Shown in pieces: positions 1-6,674 of a stretch of DNA of 17,113 bases (within the stretch, counting starts at the first letter, position 1; the number at the start of each line of letters is the position of its first letter). Made by a program: the position numbers and the translations under genes. The DNA lies in assembly GCA_031270785.1 (NCBI GenBank), contig JAISWM010000028.1, positions 1 through 17,113 of the forward strand. The letters run 5' to 3'. This stretch comes from Oscillospiraceae bacterium. GTDB lineage: Bacteria > Bacillota > Clostridia > Oscillospirales > Acutalibacteraceae. A model generated the notes under the pieces. It did not search any database. It was not told where the DNA came from and was given only the letters and a program-made list of their open reading frames with translations.

Positions 1-1205
1 GTTTGCGTATCATAGTACGACAGATAATACTGTTTACCGTCAATTTTTATCTTTTCTATTCCGCTTATACCGCTTAATATATGATTTATAGCTTCCTGAT
101 TGTTTTCGCCTTCTTCTGAACCGCTGATAAATCCTGAATTAATATTGCCTATTTCCTCTTTGAGACTATATTTTGGGTGCACAATTACTTTTCCGTCTGT
201 GTCTACGATAAAGGAGTATCCTGTATCACCTACTTTAAAGTTTGTCAGATAATCGTTTATATCCTCCAGGAACATGTCTATAGCCGCAACGCCAATAATA
301 TTTCCTGAAAAATCGCAAAAAGCCTTTGAGCATGTAATGCATAACTTATTAGTTGCCTTATCTACGTAGGTGCCTTGCCAGACGGCATTGCTGTTTCCTT
401 TTTTTCTGGCTTGAACGGCATCTTTATACCAGTTTCTTTCCGCAGCAACGTATCTTACGCCGCTGTTTTCAGTAGAATATTCGTAGTACATGCCGTTTTC
501 TGTACCAATATATATACTGGATATTAAAGAATTGGTTATAAACATTTGCCTTATAGTATAAAAAATATTACTTATTACCTCAAGCTCTCTTTTTAAGCTC
601 GAGGGAAGTAAGTTTTTTGATACTATGGATTTAGTCTTTGCAATAAGTTCTCTTTCTTCCTGATTCATTGCCAACCATTCATTAATATTTGTTTTATATA
701 TGTTGTTTTCAAATTTATCGGGGTATATTCCAGGGTCATAGGAAAGCACGTGGAGTTTATCTTCTGATAAATTATTTTTGTCTATAACGTAGGCTTTTTC
801 CGAACCTGATTTTCTATCGGATGTATCACCTTTTATCGTCATGTCCGGCAGCGGCGGAACAGTTCCCTTAAAATTACCGCTGTTTACGTATATATCTTCT
901 AAGGACGTCACCATACCGGATACTTGCTCGTTTATTTTTTTAAGCATATTGTCAGAATTATCAGATATAGATTTTGACAATTTTTTAATGTATTCTTCCG
1001 CTTGATCTTTAAGGGCGGATTCACTGTCTTCAGAAGCATATTCTCCCAAGTTGCGAGCTGTTTTTTTAGAATAATTCCCTATATCAAGTATAGTGGTATA
1101 TGAAATTATTCCAATAATCAGCTGCGAAATAACCGATATTGAAAGCACCGTAATCAAAATTTTAGCGCCGATACTAAGATTTTTGATTTTTTTAAGCATC
1201 GTCAT
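1..1205 (-). CDS. dCache-domain membrane sensor protein, N-terminal 401 residues (3' end outside window)
   Basis: The frame is open from the ATG at 1205 to the window edge, giving 401 residues. Residues about 14-38 form a hydrophobic segment after a Lys-rich N-terminus, which fits a first membrane anchor. The rest reads as a large extracellular double-Cache domain. Its membrane-distal part carries Y252, R257, W259 and Y260 (Y-x4-R-x-W-Y, within RNWYKDA), and the second module carries GDTGYSFIVDTDGKVIVHP at about 326-344, the usual Cache strand pair. The start follows GAGGTG with a 4-nt gap; an in-frame ATG two codons later has worse spacing. A TATAAT (1231-1236 on the complement) lies about 26 nt upstream. 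The output domain (methyl-accepting, histidine kinase, SpoIIE-type phosphatase or GGDEF) lies beyond the window, so only a sensor role can be claimed. It probably detects a small extracellular ligand, perhaps an amino acid. Confidence 0.85.
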   Translation of the reverse strand, partial: MTMLKKIKNLSIGAKILITVLSISVISQLIIGIISYTTILDIGNYSKKTARNLGEYASEDSESALKDQAEEYIKKLSKSISDNSDNMLKKINEQVSGMVTSLEDIYVNSGNFKGTVPPLPDMTIKGDTSDRKSGSEKAYVIDKNNLSEDKLHVLSYDPGIYPDKFENNIYKTNINEWLAMNQEERELIAKTKSIVSKNLLPSSLKRELEVISNIFYTIRQMFITNSLISSIYIGTENGMYYEYSTENSGVRYVAAERNWYKDAVQARKKGNSNAVWQGTYVDKATNKLCITCSKAFCDFSGNIIGVAAIDMFLEDINDYLTNFKVGDTGYSFIVDTDGKVIVHPKYSLKEEIGNINSGFISGSEEGENNQEAINHILSGISGIEKIKIDGKQYYLSYYDTQ

Positions 1206-1660
1206 TATACACCTCAAACTGTTTATAAATATTATATAGCTGTTACGATTTAAAATAGTCCTCAAAAGTAAATTTATCTGTGTACTTTTCCCAGCCGTCG
1301 GCTGGGAGAAAGTTATAAAAATCAGACGCTTTTCAAGCGAAACAGCTATAGTAAAAACCTTTTAAAACAGCGGCGTTTTTTGCTCCCCCCCCGCCGAAGG
1401 CGGGGGAAACATAGATAATACCACGTTTTTAAATGATTTTTGCTATAGTAAAAACCTTTTAAAACAGCGGCGTTTTTTGCTCCCCCCGCCAAAGGCGGGG
1501 GAAACATAGATAATACCACGTTTTTAAATGATTTTTGCTATAGTAAAAACCTTTTAAAACAGCGGCATTTTTGCTTTCCGCCAGTCACCGAAAAAGCGGA
1601 AACAACAAATAACACCACTGTTTACAAAAGCTTTCTTTTACCATGAAATATATTTCAAAC
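1206..1660. repeat. Intergenic repeat block: one C-rich hairpin and three tandem copies of family A
   Basis: No gene is visible here. A hairpin lies at 1285-1312 (stem CTTTTCCCAGCC, loop GTC). From 1346 three family A units follow head to tail and share their boundary CTATAG (1346, 1443, 1538), with periods of 97 and 95 bp. Each unit starts CTATAGTAAAAACCTTTT, holds a C-rich palindrome in the middle (near 1384-1406 and 1482-1501), and ends with a diverged inverted copy of the start. The third copy (1538 to about 1640) has a decayed centre and runs up to the stop codon of the next minus-strand gene. Confidence 0.85.
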
Positions 1661-2074
1661 TTATGATTTCCCACCTGCATCTTTGCGGTTTTTCCACCAC
1701 GTGTGCATTCTTTTTAAAATTTCCCATATGCCAACTGCTGTCACAGCCGTTGCGGCAAACGCACCTGCCGCTGCTACATCTTCGGCCGTATCGTATTTCA
1801 ACCCCAACCCTGTTTTCACAAACATAGCCGAATCAAATAATGCACTATATACCGTACTGAGACCGCCTGATATCTTCTCTAAATCATCTTCAGGCATTTT
1901 GCTGAGCTTATCCACGCAAGCGTTTATATACTCGCCTATTTCCTCCACTTCTTGTTCGGATATTTCTAAGCCCTCCTCAGAAAAAGCTTTTTTGACCTCT
2001 TCCTTTGTTTCCAAACCTATTATCTTTTTTAAAAAATCTTTATTTTTTAGCTTTTCTTTTATTTTGTCATTCAT
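1661..2074 (-). CDS. Nif11-like double-glycine leader protein, copy 1 (candidate exported peptide or RiPP precursor)
   Basis: This 137-residue protein has a leader of about 71 residues ending MPEDDLEKISGG. The pattern (helical start, K-D-F-L, acidic EEV..AF..EGLEIS, LEKISGG) matches the Nif11-like leader family, which guides export and cleavage by C39-peptidase ABC transporters. The 66-residue core has an Ala/Val-rich hydrophobic stretch (about 92-115) and ends with a TWWKN segment and a basic tail, so it looks membrane-active. The ribosome binding site AAAGGATG and a promoter (2110-2138, complement) support the start. The leader differs from that of the gene at 2352-2783 at only two residues (41 and 54), while the cores share little beyond TWWKN. 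No modification enzyme or transporter is nearby. Export and cleavage after GG are inferred from the family. Confidence 0.85.
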   Translation of the reverse strand: MNDKIKEKLKNKDFLKKIIGLETKEEVKKAFSEEGLEISEQEVEEIGEYINACVDKLSKMPEDDLEKISGGLSTVYSALFDSAMFVKTGLGLKYDTAEDVAAAGAFAATAVTAVGIWEILKRMHTWWKNRKDAGGKS

Positions 2075-2109
2075 ACTGTTTTCATCCTTTCATTTTGTGT
2101 TGTGGATTT

Positions 2110-2138
2110 ATTGTATAAAAAATCAAGGGGCAAGTCAA
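2110..2138 (-). promoter_or_regulatory. Sigma-A-type promoter for copy 1 of the duplicated leader gene
   Basis: On the complement, TTGACT (2133-2138) is followed after 17 nt by TACAAT (2110-2115). Transcription would start near 2103, about 29 nt before the ATG. The gene at 2352-2783 has the same promoter. Confidence 0.7.
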
Positions 2139-2351
2139 TGTTTTAGTAAAAGATTATACATATAGCTAATACTCTTGCAAAATGTCTGATTTTCTATAAT
2201 TCTCTCTGCGATGGCGGTAGGTATAGTAAAAACCTTTTAAAACAGCGGCATTTTTGTTTTCCGCCAGTCACTGTAAGAGCGAAAACAACAAATAACACCA
2301 CTGTTTACAAAAGTTTTCTTTTACCATGAAATATATTTAAAAACTTATGAT

Positions 2352-2783
2352 TTACCGCCCACGCCATCGATCATTGCTGTTTTTCCACCACGTGGTGCTT
2401 CTCCCCCATTCTCCCAATTTCACTATGCCAACAATTACCCCAGCCAATGCGGTAAGCATACCTGTCGCTAATACTATATCTACGGCCTCATCTTTATCCT
2501 TCACCCCACACTTTTTTTCTAAAAAGCCAGCCGCAGAATCTATTGTATTCCATATTATACTTTTGCCAGCACCACCTGATATCTTCTCTAAATCATCTTC
2601 CGGCATTTTGCTGAGCTTATCCATGCAAGCGTTTATATACTCGCCTATTTCTTCCACTTCTTTTTCGGATATTTCTAAGCCTTCCTCAGAAAAAGCTTTT
2701 TTGACCTCTTCTTTTGTTTCCAAACCTATTATCTTTTTTAAAAAATCTTTATTTTTTAGCTTTTCTTTTATTTTGTCATTCAT
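2352..2783 (-). CDS. Nif11-like double-glycine leader protein, copy 2 (candidate exported peptide or RiPP precursor)
   Basis: This 143-residue tandem paralogue has the same 71-residue leader as the gene at 1661-2074, ending MPEDDLEKISGG. The 72-residue core is different: an amphipathic start with one Cys (KKCGVKD), then a Leu/Val/Ala-rich stretch at about residues 103-120, then WGRSTTWWKN and an Arg-rich tail. The shared WWKN tail shows that the cores have a common origin. The start ATG at 2783 follows AAAGGATG, and the promoter is at 2819-2847 on the complement. It is probably made, cleaved after GG and exported like copy 1; two such peptides could act together as in two-peptide bacteriocins, but that is inference. 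The ORF on the opposite strand here is only its shadow. Confidence 0.85.
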   Translation of the reverse strand: MNDKIKEKLKNKDFLKKIIGLETKEEVKKAFSEEGLEISEKEVEEIGEYINACMDKLSKMPEDDLEKISGGAGKSIIWNTIDSAAGFLEKKCGVKDKDEAVDIVLATGMLTALAGVIVGIVKLGEWGRSTTWWKNSNDRWRGR

Positions 2784-2818
2784 GCTGTTTCCATCCTTTC
2801 ATTTTGTGTTGTAGATTT

Positions 2819-2847
2819 ATTGTACAAAAAATCAAGAGTCAAGTCAA
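2819..2847 (-). promoter_or_regulatory. Sigma-A-type promoter for copy 2 of the duplicated leader gene
   Basis: On the complement, TTGACT (2842-2847), a 17-nt spacer and TACAAT (2819-2824). The spacer length and both boxes are kept relative to copy 1. Confidence 0.7.
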
Positions 2848-2906
2848 CATTTTAGTAAAAGATTATACATATAGCTAATACTCTTGCAAAATGTCTGATT
2901 TTCTAT

Positions 2907-3470
2907 GATAGACCTGTGAAAAATGCATCACTTAAAAAATGGTTTTGCATCAAAACCCGGCCATGTCCCAAAACAGTTGAAATTTTTTCTTTTTCCCCCC
3001 GCCAAAGGCGGGGGAGAAACAAAATGCCGCTGTTTCAAAAAGTTTTTACTATAAGCCATCGCCCCGCTTACTAGCGGGGCGATAATTGCTAAAATTTTGA
3101 TTTTTTTCAAGTGCAGCAGCTATATTTACGTCCCCCCCCCCGCCGAAGGCGGGGGGAAAAACAAAATGCCGCTGTTTCAAAAAGGTTTTTACTATAATTT
3201 ATCGCCCTGCCGACAGATGGGGCGATAAGTGCTAAAATTTTGATTTTTTTCAAGTGCAGCAGCTATATTTACGTTTCCCCCCCGCCGAAGGCGGGGGGGA
3301 AAAACAAAAATGCCACTGTTTCAAAAAGTTTTTACTATAAGCCATCGCCCCGCTTACTAGCGGGGCGATAATTTATAATGTGACTTTTTTCAAACGTAAC
3401 AGCTATATATGTGAAGGCGAGTATGTTTTTATCGAGACAAACGAAATTTATATAAATAACCAAAAATATG
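2907..3470. repeat. Tandem array of composite palindromic repeats, period 143 bp
   Basis: There is no credible gene; a 60-codon frame across it is made of repeat sequence. At 2908-2960 lies an element seen again at 15966-16046 (AAAATGCATCAC ... GCATCAAAA). Then comes a composite unit: a family D hairpin (ATCGCCCCGC stem), a linker ending GCAGCAGCTATATTTACG, a C-rich hairpin, and the inverted family A arm (TTTTTACTATA). The TACTATA boundary recurs at 3047, 3190 and 3333, an exact 143-bp period twice. Perfect stems lie at 3058-3083, 3274-3302 and near 3344-3369. In the second unit the family D hairpin is partly decayed (near 3199-3228). Confidence 0.85.
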
Positions 3471-3471
3471 C

Positions 3472-3499
3472 TTGACATAATTAATATGTAGTATATAAT
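3472..3499 (+). promoter_or_regulatory. Near-perfect consensus sigma-A promoter
   Basis: TTGACA (3472-3477), a 16-nt spacer and TATAAT (3494-3499) match the consensus at both boxes. This is the best promoter in the window and reads into the gene at 3641 after an unusually long leader of about 135 nt. Confidence 0.8.
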
Positions 3500-3512
3500 T
3501 GTCATTGTACCC

Positions 3513-3617
3513 ATAAATTATAGGTCGTGTTTCACAATAATTGAGGTTTTTTCTTCTTTTTTGCGTCGTTGGTTGAAGAAAAAAGTATCAACAAATTTGT
3601 AACACAACCTAAATTAT
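3513..3617 (+). promoter_or_regulatory. Structured 5' leader of unknown type upstream of the gene at 3641
   Basis: The outer arms 3513-3531 and 3601-3617 are complementary apart from a few mismatches (AGGTCGTGTT against AACACAACCT). Inside is a perfect 10-bp stem, TTTTTTCTTC (3547-3556) with GAAGAAAAAA (3575-3584), around an 18-nt loop holding GCGTCGTTGG. It sits between the strong promoter and the ribosome binding site. It matches no riboswitch I recognise. It could be a regulatory leader or the remains of an inserted palindromic repeat. Confidence 0.4.
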
Positions 3618-3640
3618 AAAATGATAAGGAGAGATTAGTT

Positions 3641-3985
3641 ATGGCAAACAAAAAGTTTTCAATTGAACTAAACGGAGATACTGCGAAAGTTTTTGATGGT
3701 GACAAAGAACTAACGTTAACAGAAGCTGATAAAAATAATATACGCAAAATCCTGGGTTTGGGTGATGAAGCAGTTGACGGAATAGCAGGTGCCGGCATAG
3801 CCGACAGGTGGAATAGCATAAGCGTGGCAGGCCGAACGGCTTTAAAAGCATTTGCTGCATGTGCTGGAGTAGGTGTTGCCGTAGGCGGAGGTTTTTTAGC
3901 TGACAAAAAATATAACGAGGGGCGTATAGCAAAAGCATGTGGGCTAGGGGGATCTAACGAAGATTCCACAGGCGGCGGAAACTAA
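3641..3985 (+). CDS. Small Gly/Ala-rich protein with a leader-like N-terminus (possible exported peptide precursor)
   Basis: This 114-residue protein is not recognised with certainty. Residues 1-40 are polar and charged and resemble a short helical leader. They are followed by DEAVDGIAGAG (42-52), which recalls the acidic-hydrophobic run before a Gly-Ala or Gly-Gly processing site. Residues about 63-86 are rich in Ala, Gly and Val (SVAGRTALKAFAACAGVGVA) and could be membrane-inserting. The C-terminus is Gly-rich with one Cys (C100) and ends TGGGN. Start: AAGGAGAG with 7-nt spacing, and a consensus promoter upstream. The design (polar leader, hydrophobic Gly/Ala core) fits a bacteriocin-like precursor next to the leader-gene pair. 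The site is GAG and not GG, so this is tentative; an unrelated small membrane protein is possible. Confidence 0.7.
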   Translation: MANKKFSIELNGDTAKVFDGDKELTLTEADKNNIRKILGLGDEAVDGIAGAGIADRWNSISVAGRTALKAFAACAGVGVAVGGGFLADKKYNEGRIAKACGLGGSNEDSTGGGN

Positions 3986-4059
3986 AGTAATGTTTTTACT
4001 GCTCCGTGATGCCACAAAAAAGCCTTTAAAAATAAAGCTTTCGGCAAAGGCTGCTTACT

Positions 4060-4227
4060 TTGGAAACAGGTGAGAAAGTAAGGGACAGCTTTAATTTAAA
4101 AAGAAAAGGCATAGTTTTAAGTGCAAACGTACTGGGTAAATTTGCTGAAGTATTGATTGTGGTGCTTGAAAAAGGCCAATTCCCCGCGAGACGGCTGGAA
4201 AAATCTAGCAATTATCGCCCCGCCTAA
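4060..4227 (+). other. Possible 55-codon ORF or gene remnant
   Basis: A TTG at 4060, with AAAGG about 9 nt upstream, opens 55 codons reading LETGEKVRDSFNLKRKGIVL and onward. The Lys/Glu/Val-rich composition looks coding. The frame ends inside the family D palindrome (C-terminus NYRPA), so the repeat supplies the stop codon. I do not recognise it. It may be the stump of a gene truncated by repeat insertion. The antisense frame at 4026-4211 looks less natural. Confidence 0.25.
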
Positions 4228-4524
4228 TTGGCGGGGCGATAATTTTTAAAATTTAGATTTTTTTAAAGCGTAGCAGCTATATTTACGTTTTTTTCCCTCG
4301 CTGAAGGCGGGAGGAAAACAAAAATGCCACTGTTTCAAAAAAGCTTTTACTAAAGCCATCGCCCCGCCCACCGGCGGGGCGATAATTGCTGAAATTTGAA
4401 TTTTTTTCAAGTGCAGCAGCTATATTTACGTTTTTCCCCCCGCTAGAATGCGGCTCGAAAGAAGAAGTTTCAACTGTTTTGAGATATGATTCACGCATGT
4501 GTAAAAAATATTTTGTGAAAAATA

Positions 4525-4583
4525 TTTACAAATTCCGAATAGGTGATATAATACTAAAATATAGAAATTTTTTTCTATATTTT
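4525..4583 (+). promoter_or_regulatory. Promoter and initial-transcript hairpin of the phospholipase gene
   Basis: TTTACA (4525-4530), a 16-nt spacer and TATAAT (4547-4552). Transcription would start near 4559, inside or at the edge of a perfect 12-bp AT hairpin (AAAATATAGAAA at 4556-4567, loop TTTT, TTTCTATATTTT at 4572-4583). A hairpin at the very 5' end could stabilise the mRNA. Confidence 0.55.
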
Positions 4584-4664
4584 GTGCTTGATAGAGACGC
4601 CAAAAAACAAAAGCACATAAAAACCGAAAAAATAATTGTTTTTTTAGAAAGAAGGAACATATAA

Positions 4665-5606
4665 ATGAGTAAATTGAAAAATTTTTCTGCAACATTAGGC
4701 ACATATCTCGTTTTTTCAATGTTTATGACCAATGTACATGGGTTCGATGGACCAACACATAAATATGTAACAGAAACAAGTTTATCAATATTGCATAAAC
4801 TGGGTAAGATTCAAAAAGATGGAAAAACCAACGAGTTCGAAGAAACCGTTGTGGCTGAAGAAATCAGCAAGACTGAAAACACTGATGAAATTCAGGAAAA
4901 CGACGTGGTTGAGGAACCCGATAAAGCTGAAGAAGATGGTAAAGTCAAAGAGAAAATTGTAAGTAAATACAGTGATTTTTATACTGATAAAATTACAGAT
5001 ATTATATTGGAATATTGCGAAAAACCCGATACGGATGAAATTGACGGGGGGTTTAAATGGCATTTCTACAACCCGGCCACAGAACTTAACTTTATGGGTG
5101 AAAGAGAATCTGCTTTAACCAGATTTATTAACCACTATAATGCTGCAATAATAAACTATAACACAGGACACACCACGGAGGCATTTCAAGAATTCGGCAG
5201 ATCACTGCATTTTGTGGAGGACTTAAGTACACCGGTACACACAAACTACGAAAGCCTTGTGGATGCGGGAATAAAATTATCAATGCACGTAGAATTTGAA
5301 AAAAGATGTATAGCCGTTCAGGATACGTGCGTTGCTGCTGTTAAACAAGAAAACTTAAAATATTACCTTGATAATACTAAAAAAATTATAGGAAAAACGT
5401 GTGCATACTTATCCGCAGACCTGTTTTACTCTTTAGAGCACGAGTTACTCCCACAAGACACAATTGCGGAATATGCCGTTTTAAATGCTCAAAAGGTAGT
5501 TGTAGGATTACTTAATAGGTTTTATAGCGAGGTTGCGCCGTCTTCTAATAGCAGGTCAAGTATAAAAGCCGACGAGAAACCACTTGGTGAAGTAGTGGCA
5601 GTTTAG
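4665..5606 (+). CDS. Secreted zinc-dependent phospholipase C family protein
   Basis: The 313-residue protein has a signal peptide (about 1-26, cleavage near NVHG). It shows the three-zinc site of the clostridial alpha-toxin / Bacillus PC-PLC fold: H32 (GPTHKYVTE), an Asp in PDTDEID (122-128), H133 (KWHFYNP), H182, D186 and H192 (SLHFVEDLSTPVH), then H208 and E212 (HVEFE). The spacings H-x3-D, H-x9-H and H-x3-E match the family. Members hydrolyse phosphatidylcholine and related lipids outside the cell. The Trp that begins mature family members is replaced by Phe (F27). The C-terminal lipid-binding PLAT domain of alpha-toxin is absent, so the layout is that of the short Bacillus type. An acidic Glu-rich insert (about 57-97) sits between H32 and the Asp. 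Start: AAGGAAC with 6-nt spacing. It probably acts on host or competitor membranes. Confidence 0.88.
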   Translation: MSKLKNFSATLGTYLVFSMFMTNVHGFDGPTHKYVTETSLSILHKLGKIQKDGKTNEFEETVVAEEISKTENTDEIQENDVVEEPDKAEEDGKVKEKIVSKYSDFYTDKITDIILEYCEKPDTDEIDGGFKWHFYNPATELNFMGERESALTRFINHYNAAIINYNTGHTTEAFQEFGRSLHFVEDLSTPVHTNYESLVDAGIKLSMHVEFEKRCIAVQDTCVAAVKQENLKYYLDNTKKIIGKTCAYLSADLFYSLEHELLPQDTIAEYAVLNAQKVVVGLLNRFYSEVAPSSNSRSSIKADEKPLGEVVAV

Positions 5607-5850
5607 TTTTTGTATACGGGTTTTTCCGGTTGTAGCCCAAATCAGTTGACAAATATCTTTCTTACCCGCCGATGGAGAGGGGGAAAGAAGAAATTTTAAC
5701 TATTTTGAAGCATGACTGAGAAACCATTTGGTGAAATAGTGGCAGTTTAGTTTTTGTATACTGGTTTTTTCGGTTGCGACCCAAATCAGTTGACAAATAT
5801 CTTTCTTACCCGCCGATGGAGGGGGGGAAAGAAAAAGTTTTAACTATTTT
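5574..5850 (+). repeat. 144-bp tandem duplication that includes the 3' end of the phospholipase gene
   Basis: Unit 1 starts at 5574 within the last 11 codons of the phospholipase gene (EKPLGEVVAV, stop). It continues through a family C repeat with hairpin (near 5665-5690). Unit 2 starts at 5718 with a non-coding copy of those codons (EKPFGEIVAV, stop) and a second copy of the same repeat (hairpin near 5806-5831). The copies differ by a few substitutions and diverge at about 5850. Confidence 0.85.
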
Positions 5851-6029
5851 ATAGTAAAAACCTTTTCAAACAGTGAGATTTTTGTTCTTTCCCCGCCGTC
5901 GGGGGGGAAAACGCAAATAATATCACGTTTTTAATGGTTTTGGTTATAGTATCAGACTTTTTTCAAGGGCGTTAGCCATATGTTTGATGTGTTTTTAAGC
6001 AAAAAAGAATTTAAGAAAGGAAAGTTAAT
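5851..6029. repeat. Family A element upstream of the secreted-protein operon
   Basis: TATAGTAAAAACC (from 5851), a C-rich hairpin near 5888-5910 and the end arm AATATCACGTTTTTAA...TTATAG (to about 5949) form one family A copy. It is followed by the arm ATCAGACTTTTTTCAAGGGC. No clear promoter is visible before the gene at 6030. Confidence 0.75.
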
Positions 6030-6662
6030 ATGAAAAAATATTTTTTAAGATTTTTATTTACTTTTAGCATAATGTGCCAAATATTATTAGGGGGTTCTTT
6101 CGCTAAATTCAGTGCCGGTGAGGTACCAGATAAAAATACCGATGATGTTGTTTCAAAGGAACCACTTTCGGGATCATCAAAAAATAAAACAGAAAGAATA
6201 ATCAGAAAAACAGAATTTGGGAATGGATTGGAATATGTGCTGGAAATAGATTTTTCTCCTGAATCCACTTTGAGTTCTGAAAGCGGTATACCGGTTTACA
6301 GAAGAAGTGTTATTGCAAAAGGTACATATTTTATGAACGGCAGTGACAAATCAACAGAAAAATTGGCAAGCTGTAAATTTAAAGTTGCATTTACGTACGA
6401 CAAAAAAACGTTTTGTAAAATTTTTAACGCAAAAGAAGACCTAATTTATAAATCCAAAAAATCTGCAGATAAAACGTGGAAAATAAAACAAAACAATGAA
6501 ATACTTTCTCCTGAAGATGAGTCTATTTGTATGGTTTCTTTAATCACAAATTTATATAAGCATCAAAAATTTTCAACCAAGAGTGCTTATTTTGAAAATT
6601 CTCATATAGATTTTATGTGTTCAAAAAACGGAGAGATAGTATTAAATTCAAGTGCATTTTAG
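6030..6662 (+). CDS. Secreted protein of unknown function, first gene of a pair
   Basis: The 210-residue protein has a signal peptide: MKKYFLRF, a hydrophobic stretch and GGSFA at 21-25, so cleavage is likely after A25. The mature part begins with an acidic, Ser-rich linker, then alternates short hydrophobic and polar stretches as in a beta-sandwich (CKFKVAFTYDKKTFCKIFNA). It contains four Cys that could form disulfides. It has no membrane anchor, lipobox or sorting motif. Start: AAGAAAGGAAAG with good spacing. The next gene begins 12 nt after its stop and its ribosome binding site overlaps the stop codon, so the two are translated as a unit. The FTYDKK...C pattern is loosely shared with the second protein, which suggests distant paralogy. 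No function assigned. Confidence 0.8.
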   Translation: MKKYFLRFLFTFSIMCQILLGGSFAKFSAGEVPDKNTDDVVSKEPLSGSSKNKTERIIRKTEFGNGLEYVLEIDFSPESTLSSESGIPVYRRSVIAKGTYFMNGSDKSTEKLASCKFKVAFTYDKKTFCKIFNAKEDLIYKSKKSADKTWKIKQNNEILSPEDESICMVSLITNLYKHQKFSTKSAYFENSHIDFMCSKNGEIVLNSSAF

Positions 6663-6674
6663 GAGGGAAATTAA
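6661..6674 (+). promoter_or_regulatory. Ribosome binding site overlapping the upstream stop codon
   Basis: AGGAGG (6661-6666) includes the last two bases of the preceding TAG stop and stands 8 nt before the next ATG, indicating translational coupling of the secreted pair. Confidence 0.85.

Larger units (their letters stand above)
1539..2906. repeat. Tandem segmental duplication (units 1539-2197 and 2222-2906), each with a repeat arm, a gene and its promoter
   Basis: Both units start at TATAGTAAAAACC, run through a decayed family A repeat into the 3' end of a leader gene, and continue through its promoter to TGTCTGATTTTCTAT. The flanks, the leader-coding part and the promoter are almost identical. 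The core-coding part is strongly diverged and differs in length (66 against 72 codons). Arms resembling the upstream end (TAGCTAA...TTGCAAAATGTCTG) recur near 5950-5985, 11187-11215 and 12260-12285. Confidence 0.85.
3986..4664. repeat. Repeat-filled gap with two composite family D/A units and a possible ORF remnant
   Basis: After the gene a small stem (AGCCTTT at 4021-4027 with AAAGGCT at 4046-4052) precedes the weak reading frame at 4060-4227. Composite repeats of the same type as 3058-3370 then follow. There is a perfect 14-bp stem at 4211-4243 (ATTATCGCCCCGCC, loop TAATT), a decayed C-rich hairpin near 4289-4317, the family A arm, a second family D stem at 4358-4383, and a third, truncated C-rich hairpin near 4435-4465. 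The last 160 bp hold the promoter and leader of the phospholipase gene. Confidence 0.8.

Noticed and set aside
1683..2165. Plus-strand ORF of 160 codons
   Set aside because: Antisense shadow of the leader gene at 1661-2074; its Ser/Phe-rich composition is that of a reversed Lys/Glu-rich frame and it has no ribosome binding site.
2347..2814. Plus-strand ORF of 155 codons
   Set aside because: Same kind of shadow over the gene at 2352-2783.
2907..3470. CRISPR array
   Set aside because: The period is 143 bp and the whole unit is repeated with no unique spacers and no cas genes; it is a tandem palindromic repeat.
3532..3969. Minus-strand ORFs of 145 and 99 codons
   Set aside because: They lie opposite the gene at 3641-3985, which has a consensus promoter and ribosome binding site; these have neither.
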